Source of the DNA: AC-32 sp963754265
GTDB taxonomy: Bacteria; Actinomycetota; Thermoleophilia; Gaiellales; Gaiellaceae
Assembly (NCBI GenBank): GCA_963754265.1
Contig: CAVWFB010000016.1
Location: 62,001-126,000 of the forward strand
DNA: 64,000 nt
Reading direction: 5' to 3'
Shown: in pieces, positions 59,323 through 64,000 of the stretch
Position numbering within the stretch: position 1 is the stretch's first letter
Layout: each line of letters opens with the position of its first letter
Translations under genes and position numbers: made by a program
The notes under the pieces: generated by a model
Told to the model about the DNA's origin: nothing
Databases searched by the model: none
What the model saw: only the letters and a program-made list of their open reading frames with translations

Positions 59323-59358
59323 CCCGGCAGCCTCTTCAGGGGCAGCCCTGGGCTAGGA
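59319..59358. terminator. Hairpin downstream of dapA
   Basis: CCTAGCCC at the end of dapA pairs with GGGCTAGG about 25 bases later. It lies between convergent transcripts, so it could end both. On the other strand it follows the 15-codon micro-gene, overlapping its stop. Confidence 0.5.
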
Positions 59359-59400
59359 CTTCAAAAAGGCGAGCCGGTAGTACCAGGTCATCCGCAGCAT
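59353..59400 (-). CDS. Candidate 15-residue peptide (MLRMTWYYRLAFLKS)
   Basis: A minus-strand frame with ATG at 59400, an excellent AAGGAGG ribosome site six bases upstream, and stop TAG at 59353. The peptide is aromatic and amphipathic, with two Tyr, one Trp, and basic residues. It lies 88 bases downstream of the HD-domain gene on the same strand. Possible roles are a membrane microprotein or leader peptide. The ribosome site is stronger than that of most genes here, but conservation is unknown. Confidence 0.5.
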   Translation of the reverse strand: MLRMTWYYRLAFLKS

Positions 59401-59460
59401 CCATTCCCTCCTTTGCGTTGGCCGCCGTCCCAGTGTGCTCACGCGCAAGCCTTTGCGTAT

Positions 59461-59475
59461 CCCCCGCGTGGGGGG
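59461..59475 (-). terminator. Small GC hairpin after the HD-domain gene
   Basis: On the minus strand CCCCC-ACGC-GGGGG follows the stop by about 14 bases, then a second short stem (GCAAAGGCTTGC). No T run, so termination would be partial, letting some transcripts reach the 15-codon frame. Confidence 0.4.
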
Positions 59476-59488
59476 TCGGCGACTACGA

Positions 59489-61384
59489 CTAGCCGGTCGC
59501 GGCGGCCGAAGGCGCTTCCTGCGGAATCTCCGCGGGGCGCTCGGCCAGCGCCAGGCCGATCTGGTCCAGGGAGCGGGTCAGCGCCGCGCGGACGTGACGC
59601 CGCAGAGCACGCGGTGCCCGGAGCACGACGAAGCCCACGAGCGCGCTGTTCTCGCGGCGGAGCGGCAGCGCGACGAAGGCGCCGTCCTGGCCGCCGAGCT
59701 CGTGGCCAGCAGCCGTCAGGAGCTCGGAGCGCGACTCGGCTTCGCGCACGAGCCAGCTCATCAACGTCATCTCCTGCGGGGCGGCCTCGCCGCGAGAGAG
59801 CTCGAGCGAGCCGCTCAGGCCGTCTTCCTCCCACTTGACGAGCGCGATCCACTCCGCGCCGGCGGAGGACTCGAGCACATCGCCGAGGCGTTCGAATGCG
59901 ACCTCGCGCTCGTCGGGCGCGAGTGCCGTCGCCACCGCACGCCGCAGCCGCCCGGCCAGGAAGCGCGCCCGCAGGTGGAGGATCACTCCCACGCACGCGA
60001 CGGCTCCGCCGGTAGCCGCGAGGAAGGGCTGGTGCAGGCCGATCCCGGCAAGAGCGGTCACCACGCCGCCGAGCGCGACGAGATCGGGGCGCTCTTTGAG
60101 GCCACCGGCTCCACGGATCTCGGGGACGCGGTACGGGGCGGCGGCCCCGCGGAGCTCCTCCTGCTCTTCCGGGGTCAGAGCAGCGAATGGATCGTGGCCC
60201 CGCTGCAAAGCCACGAACGCCTTCGCGACGGCGGGGTGGAACTGCGTGCCGATGTTCCGCTCGATCTCGGCCAGCGCCTCCTCGGTCCCGAGGCCGGCGC
60301 GGTACGGGCGGTCGCTCGTCATCGCGTCGAAGCTGTCGGCGACGACGAGGAAGTGGGCGGCGAGCGGCTGGTCCTCCGGCGGGATCCCGTAGTAGCCCCG
60401 GCCGTCGAAGCGCTCCCGGTGGTACTCGACTGCGCGCGCCTCAGCGGCGGACAGCTCGAAGCGCCGGAGCAGGCGGGCTGACAGCCTCGGCGCGCGCCAG
60501 ACCGCGCCCCACTGCGCGGGGGTGAGCTTCCCGGTCTTCCCGAGCACGGCGGCGTCGACCGCGACCTTGCCGAGGTCGTGCAGCCGGGCGGCCCAGCGCA
60601 GACGGTCGATGTCGGAGTAGGGGAGCCCGAGCGCGCGCGCCAGCGAGTCGACGTAGCCGGCGACGCGGATGGAATGCCGGTAGGTGTACGGGTCGCGCTC
60701 GTCGACGATGTTGGCGAACGTCTCGAGGGCGTGGAGCGTCTCCTGCCGCGAACGCCGAACTCGCGCTTGCGCCTGGTTGACGGCCAGCGCGACGGGCACG
60801 ACGGCGAGCACGTTCCAGGGGTGGCCGAAGGCGAAGATCGCCAGGATCGCGCCCAGGCCCGTCTCCGCGGCCGCAGCCGCAAAGTCGGGCTGCAGGACCT
60901 CCCCGCCGCCGACCAGCTGGAGCAGCCCGCGCGAGACGAGCAGGTAGACGATGGCCAGCACGGTCAAGGGCACGAGGTCGTCGGGAAGCGCGAGATGTCC
61001 GGTGACTCCGCCGCCGAGCGCGAAGGCGTACCCGGCAGCGGCGGAGGCGAGCGCGAAGGCCGAGGCCTGGAAGGCGGCGAACCGCCAGGAGCCGCGGACG
61101 AGGCGGGCGAGGAGCGCCGCGAGGCCCGCGACGAGCGCGCCGCGCAGGGGCCCGAGCACGATCACGGCGGCGAGGTCGACGCCCGAGGCGACGCGGAAGA
61201 CGCCGGGGCCGACCGGTTCGCGAATCCGTGATGCCTCCGGCTCCTCGAGCAGCTCGGCCGCGAGGGCGGCGGCGCCGAGGAGCGCGAGCGCCGTCAACGG
61301 GCGCCCGACGGCAGCCAGCGCTCCGGCCAGGGTCACGCCGAGACCGGCCGCCACGGTTGCGTAGGCGAGTAGGGAATGCCGCAC
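59489..61384 (-). CDS. Membrane HD-GYP-like phosphohydrolase with a C-terminal GAF-like domain
   Basis: A 631-residue protein: six or so membrane segments (residues 1-200), an HD-GYP-like domain (about 225-400) with RHSIRVAGYVDSLARALGLP, HDLGKV and YHRERFDGRGYYGIP, then SFDAMTSDRPYR, and two late membrane segments followed by a GAF-like domain (about 480-620). In HD-GYP cyclic-di-GMP phosphodiesterases the motif is HHExxDGxGYP. Here it is YHRERFDGRGYY, so activity is uncertain. GTG start; divergent from RNase J. Confidence 0.82.
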   Translation of the reverse strand: MRHSLLAYATVAAGLGVTLAGALAAVGRPLTALALLGAAALAAELLEEPEASRIREPVGPGVFRVASGVDLAAVIVLGPLRGALVAGLAALLARLVRGSWRFAAFQASAFALASAAAGYAFALGGGVTGHLALPDDLVPLTVLAIVYLLVSRGLLQLVGGGEVLQPDFAAAAAETGLGAILAIFAFGHPWNVLAVVPVALAVNQAQARVRRSRQETLHALETFANIVDERDPYTYRHSIRVAGYVDSLARALGLPYSDIDRLRWAARLHDLGKVAVDAAVLGKTGKLTPAQWGAVWRAPRLSARLLRRFELSAAEARAVEYHRERFDGRGYYGIPPEDQPLAAHFLVVADSFDAMTSDRPYRAGLGTEEALAEIERNIGTQFHPAVAKAFVALQRGHDPFAALTPEEQEELRGAAAPYRVPEIRGAGGLKERPDLVALGGVVTALAGIGLHQPFLAATGGAVACVGVILHLRARFLAGRLRRAVATALAPDEREVAFERLGDVLESSAGAEWIALVKWEEDGLSGSLELSRGEAAPQEMTLMSWLVREAESRSELLTAAGHELGGQDGAFVALPLRRENSALVGFVVLRAPRALRRHVRAALTRSLDQIGLALAERPAEIPQEAPSAAATG

Positions 61385-61434
61385 GGAGCGTGTATCGGAT
61401 TCGGCGCGGGCGAGGCTTAGCCTGCCCCCGCGTC

Positions 61435-61440
61435 TAGACT
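61435..61440 (+). promoter_or_regulatory. Leaderless -10 element of rnj
   Basis: TAGACT lies six bases before the rnj ATG and no ribosome site is present. Confidence 0.6.
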
Positions 61441-61446
61441 GCCGCG

Positions 61447-63105
61447 ATGCCCGGAAGTACCCGAATCATCCCGCTCGGCGGCCTCGGTGAGGTCGGCAAG
61501 AACATGACCGTATTCGAGGCCGACGGGACCACGCTGGTCGTCGACGCCGGGCTCGCGTTCCCGCGCGACGAGCACCTCGGGGTCGACCTGATCCTCCCCG
61601 ACTTCTCGTATCTCACCGAGGGTGGCAAGACGATTCGCGCCGTCCTCCTGACGCACGGCCACGAGGATCACGTCGGGGCGCTCCCGTACCTGCTCCGCGA
61701 GGGTCGCGTCGAGGAGGTCTGGGCGACGAGGTTGACGCTGGGGCTGATCAAGTCGAAGCTCGACGAGCACGGTCTGCTCCGCTCGGTCGAGCTGCGCGAG
61801 GCCGACCCCGACGCCGAGCCCGTCGAGCTCGGGCCGTTCCGCGCGGAGTTCGTCCGGGTTGCCCACTCGATCCCGGACTCGGTCGCGATCGTGCTCGAGA
61901 GCCCGGGCGGGCGCATCGTGCACACGGGCGACTACAAGATGGACCACACCCCGGTGGACGGGCTTCGCACCGACGTGGGCCGCCTGGCGGAGATCGGCAA
62001 CCGCGGCGTCGACCTCCTGCTCGGCGACTCGACGAACGCCGAGCGGCCGGGAGTGACCGGCTCGGAACGGCTCGTGGGCGAAGCCTTCCGGCAGCTGATC
62101 CCACCGCGCACCGGCCGCATCCTCGTTGCGTCGTTCGCCTCGAACGTGCACCGCATGCAGCAGGCGATCGACGTCGCGGTCGAGGTCGGGCGCAAGGTCT
62201 GCGTCGTCGGCCGCTCGATGCGCAAGAACGTGAACATCGCGCGCAACCTCGGCTATATCGACGTGCCGGACGAGGTGCTGATCCGACCGAACGAGCTCGA
62301 CGAGTACGAGCGCGGGGACGTGCTGATCCTCTGCACGGGCAGCCAGGGGGAGCCTCTCTCGGCGCTCGTGCGGATCGCGTACAACGACCACCCGGCGATC
62401 AAAGTCGAAGCGGGCGACACGGTGATCATCTCGGCGAAGCCCGTCCCGGGGAACGAGCTCAAAGTCCACGACGCGATCAATCAGCTCGCGCACTCGGGTG
62501 CGGAGGTCCTCCACCAGGAGATCGCCCCGGTTCACGTCTCCGGCCACGGAAACGCCGAGGAGCTGCGCCTGATGCTCAGCCTGGTGCGCCCGAGGTCGGT
62601 GATGCCGGTGCATGGTGAGTTCCGGATGCTGGCGGCCCACGCGCGGCTGGCGACAGAGAGCGGCGTGCCCGAGAACCGGATCGTCCTCGCGGAGAACGGC
62701 ACAGTGGTCGAGCTGGACGAGTCCGGTGCCTATATGACCGGCCGCGTCGAGGCCGGCGTGACGTTCGTCGACGGACTGGGCGTCGGCGACGTGCAGGACG
62801 TGGCGCTGCGCGACCGGCGGCACCTCTCCGAGGACGGCGTCCTGATCGTGGTTGCGACCCTCACGGGCCAGAACGGGTCCGTCGCCGGCCAGCCGGAGCT
62901 GATCGCGCGAGGCTTCGCGGAGCCGGGCGAGCCGCTGCTCGACGAGATGCGCGAGGAGGCCCAGCGGGTGCTCGACGACCTCGTCAAGGAGAACGTGACC
63001 GAGATCAAGCTGCTGCAAGAGCACCTGCACGACGGCCTCGGACAGCTGATCTACGACCGGACGGGTCGACGCCCGATGATTCTTCCCGTAGTAGTAGAGG
63101 TATGA
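61447..63105 (+). CDS. rnj: Ribonuclease J
   Basis: A 552-residue metallo-beta-lactamase/beta-CASP nuclease. It has IIPLGGLGEVGKNMTVFE, the metal motif LTHGHEDHVGALPYLL, HTGDYKMDHTPVDG, the beta-CASP middle (LVASFASNVHRMQQAIDVAV), GSQGEPLSAL and VSGHGNAEELRLML, with PVHGEFRML. It acts as an endo- and 5' exonuclease in RNA decay and processing. ATG start, leaderless. It overlaps the next gene by four bases. Confidence 0.95.
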   Translation: MPGSTRIIPLGGLGEVGKNMTVFEADGTTLVVDAGLAFPRDEHLGVDLILPDFSYLTEGGKTIRAVLLTHGHEDHVGALPYLLREGRVEEVWATRLTLGLIKSKLDEHGLLRSVELREADPDAEPVELGPFRAEFVRVAHSIPDSVAIVLESPGGRIVHTGDYKMDHTPVDGLRTDVGRLAEIGNRGVDLLLGDSTNAERPGVTGSERLVGEAFRQLIPPRTGRILVASFASNVHRMQQAIDVAVEVGRKVCVVGRSMRKNVNIARNLGYIDVPDEVLIRPNELDEYERGDVLILCTGSQGEPLSALVRIAYNDHPAIKVEAGDTVIISAKPVPGNELKVHDAINQLAHSGAEVLHQEIAPVHVSGHGNAEELRLMLSLVRPRSVMPVHGEFRMLAAHARLATESGVPENRIVLAENGTVVELDESGAYMTGRVEAGVTFVDGLGVGDVQDVALRDRRHLSEDGVLIVVATLTGQNGSVAGQPELIARGFAEPGEPLLDEMREEAQRVLDDLVKENVTEIKLLQEHLHDGLGQLIYDRTGRRPMILPVVVEV

Positions 63106-63659
63106 GAACCACCAGGGCAGAGCCGAGCTGGGCCGACGTCCTCGTCGACAACGCTGCCGACATCCAGACCGCGGAGCGCCTGATCCGGCAGCTGATCGCG
63201 GCGCAGGTCTCGTCGCTCGCGTTCTGCCGGCTGCTCGAGCGCTGGAACCGCGGCGACGCGGCTCCTTCGACCCCGGGCGGCCGCCAGGCGGCGCTTCGCC
63301 GGGCCGCCGATCGAGCCGAGACCGCCCTCGCCGGGTTGGAAGGGCCGCTCGGCCGCTACCTGCTCGAGCTCGAGCCCGAGCGCGCGGAGGGCCGCTCCTG
63401 GTACGGGGCCCCGGGCGCTGCCGAGCTCCTGGAGTGGGCGCCGGTCCTGAACCGGGCGGGCGTCAGGTTTTCGCCGGTGCGGGTCACACAGGCCTACCTC
63501 GAGCTGGCCGTCTTCCTCCGTGCGCTCGCCGGGCTGACCGACGCGGCCCGGATTCGCTCCGTGCCGGACCGCTCGTCGCTCTGGGCCGGCCTCTTCGACC
63601 TGCGCGAGAACCTCCTCGGCCGCGCCGTCGACGATCTCCGCGCGCTTGCCACCGCCTGA
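63102..63659 (+). CDS. Conserved-looking hypothetical protein coupled to rnj
   Basis: A 185-residue, mostly helical soluble protein (ADIQTAERLIRQLIAAQVSS, AALRRAADRAETALAGLEGP, LYDL-type LWAGLFDLRENLLGRAVDDL). No motif of a known family is seen. The ATG overlaps the rnj stop (ATGA), and the composition is typical of coding DNA here. A link to RNA metabolism is inferred only from position. Confidence 0.65.
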   Translation: MRTTRAEPSWADVLVDNAADIQTAERLIRQLIAAQVSSLAFCRLLERWNRGDAAPSTPGGRQAALRRAADRAETALAGLEGPLGRYLLELEPERAEGRSWYGAPGAAELLEWAPVLNRAGVRFSPVRVTQAYLELAVFLRALAGLTDAARIRSVPDRSSLWAGLFDLRENLLGRAVDDLRALATA

Positions 63660-63738
63660 CGCGTCGCTTGCGATGCCGATATCAGGGCGTGCGGGTTTCC
63701 AGCGCGCCCGTCTGAAACGACCGGTCGATGCGCTGGAG
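63657..63738 (+). repeat. Structured intergenic repeat, copy B
   Basis: It matches the element at 13299-13380 and also begins at a stop codon. It has CGCTTGCGATG, hairpin GGGCG-T-GC...GC-G-CGCCC, then CGTCTGAAACGACCGGTCGA. The conserved 3' part contains the palindrome CGACCGGTCG and runs into the start of the next gene. Confidence 0.6.
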
Positions 63739-64000
63739 GCAGGCACTGCCGCCTGAGCTCTTCGTCGTCGGCTCCGTCAACCTCGACCTGGTCGCGCGCT
63801 GCGAGCGGCTGCCGCGGCCGGGGGAGACGCTCACGGACGGGACCTTCCACCGCTATCCGGGCGGTAAAGGCGCGAATCAGGCGGTCGCCGCGGCCCGCCT
63901 CGGCGCGAACGTCACCTTCGTCGGCAGCGTCGGCGAGGACGAGTTCGCGGACGAGGCGCTGGCGGGTCTTCGGGACGCCGGCGTGAAGACGGTGCTCGAC
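63728..64000 (+). CDS. PfkB-family sugar kinase, N-terminal part (cut by window edge)
   Basis: The first 91 residues of a ribokinase-like protein: LFVVGSVNLDLVARCERLPR, GETLTDGTFHRYPGGKGANQ (family signature), AVAAARLGANVTFVGSVGED. The rest, with the catalytic Asp, is beyond position 64000. The ATG at 63728 lies inside the conserved repeat; a CTG at 63746 with GGAGG at 63736 is an alternative. Ribokinase is the best guess, but other PfkB kinases share these motifs. Confidence 0.85.
   Translation, partial: MRWRQALPPELFVVGSVNLDLVARCERLPRPGETLTDGTFHRYPGGKGANQAVAAARLGANVTFVGSVGEDEFADEALAGLRDAGVKTVLD

Noticed and set aside
1..64000. CRISPR arrays, rRNA genes and insertion sequences
   Set aside because: No regularly spaced short repeats, no rRNA signature and no transposase-like protein were found.

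Overview
The window is 64 kb of very GC-rich DNA with tightly packed, overlapping genes, many GTG/TTG starts and repeated use of leaderless promoters (a TANNNT hexamer 6-8 bases before the start codon). The actinobacterial integration host factor mIHF next to gmk-rpoZ, a Gram-positive CGAAC-N4-GTTCG LexA box, a HelD-type helicase, and the pyrR-pyrB-pyrC-carAB-pyrKD and rimP-nusA-ylxR-infB-ylxP-rbfA gene orders point to an actinomycete. A deep-branching class such as Thermoleophilia is plausible, but that is inference.

Layout. 1-4.1 kb is an accessory stretch: a secreted sialidase-fold protein between near-identical 28-base direct repeats, small zinc-ribbon, HNH and HTH genes, ending at a tRNA-Arg(CCG). 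4.1-11.4 kb: an MFS exporter, a probable D-glutamate catabolic pair (DgcA/DgcN-like), a secreted glycosidase and two tandem M29 aminopeptidases. 11.4-14.4 kb: a LysM membrane microprotein under two LexA boxes (an SOS division inhibitor candidate), tRNase Z and small genes. 14.4-25.3 kb: pyrimidine biosynthesis with an AadA-like nucleotidyltransferase embedded, then mihF-gmk-rpoZ and a cupredoxin. 25.4-31.9 kb: coaBC and a MoxR/DUF58/transglutaminase set. 31.9-37 kb: a PilB/GspE ATPase, a decayed and partly duplicated dtd, HelD, and a PadR pair. 37-46.1 kb: the nusA-infB translation/transcription operon through truB and ribF, interrupted by a convergent LVIVD-repeat gene and a sigma-factor remnant. 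46.1-51.3 kb: paired zinc-ribbon microproteins, gamma-glutamyltransferase, a BMP-type binding protein, and a membrane-anchored SARP-like regulator facing a secreted repeat protein. 51.3-64 kb: rpsO-pnp with a long intergenic hairpin, dsbB-dsbA, M16 peptidase-dapB-lipoprotein-dapA, an HD-domain membrane protein, RNase J, and the start of a PfkB-family sugar kinase at the right edge.

Several functions interlock. PyrR, its coupled leader and the pyrB leader hairpins form a pyrimidine control module. Leader structures before nusA and pnp look like autoregulatory RNA switches. The MshEN-type ATPase and the HD-GYP-like protein could share cyclic-di-GMP signalling.

Caution: four conserved genes (pyrD, ribF, pnp, dsbA) are each broken by one single-base indel. 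This is more easily explained by consensus sequencing errors in an assembled genome than by real gene loss, so the frames should be checked against raw reads.
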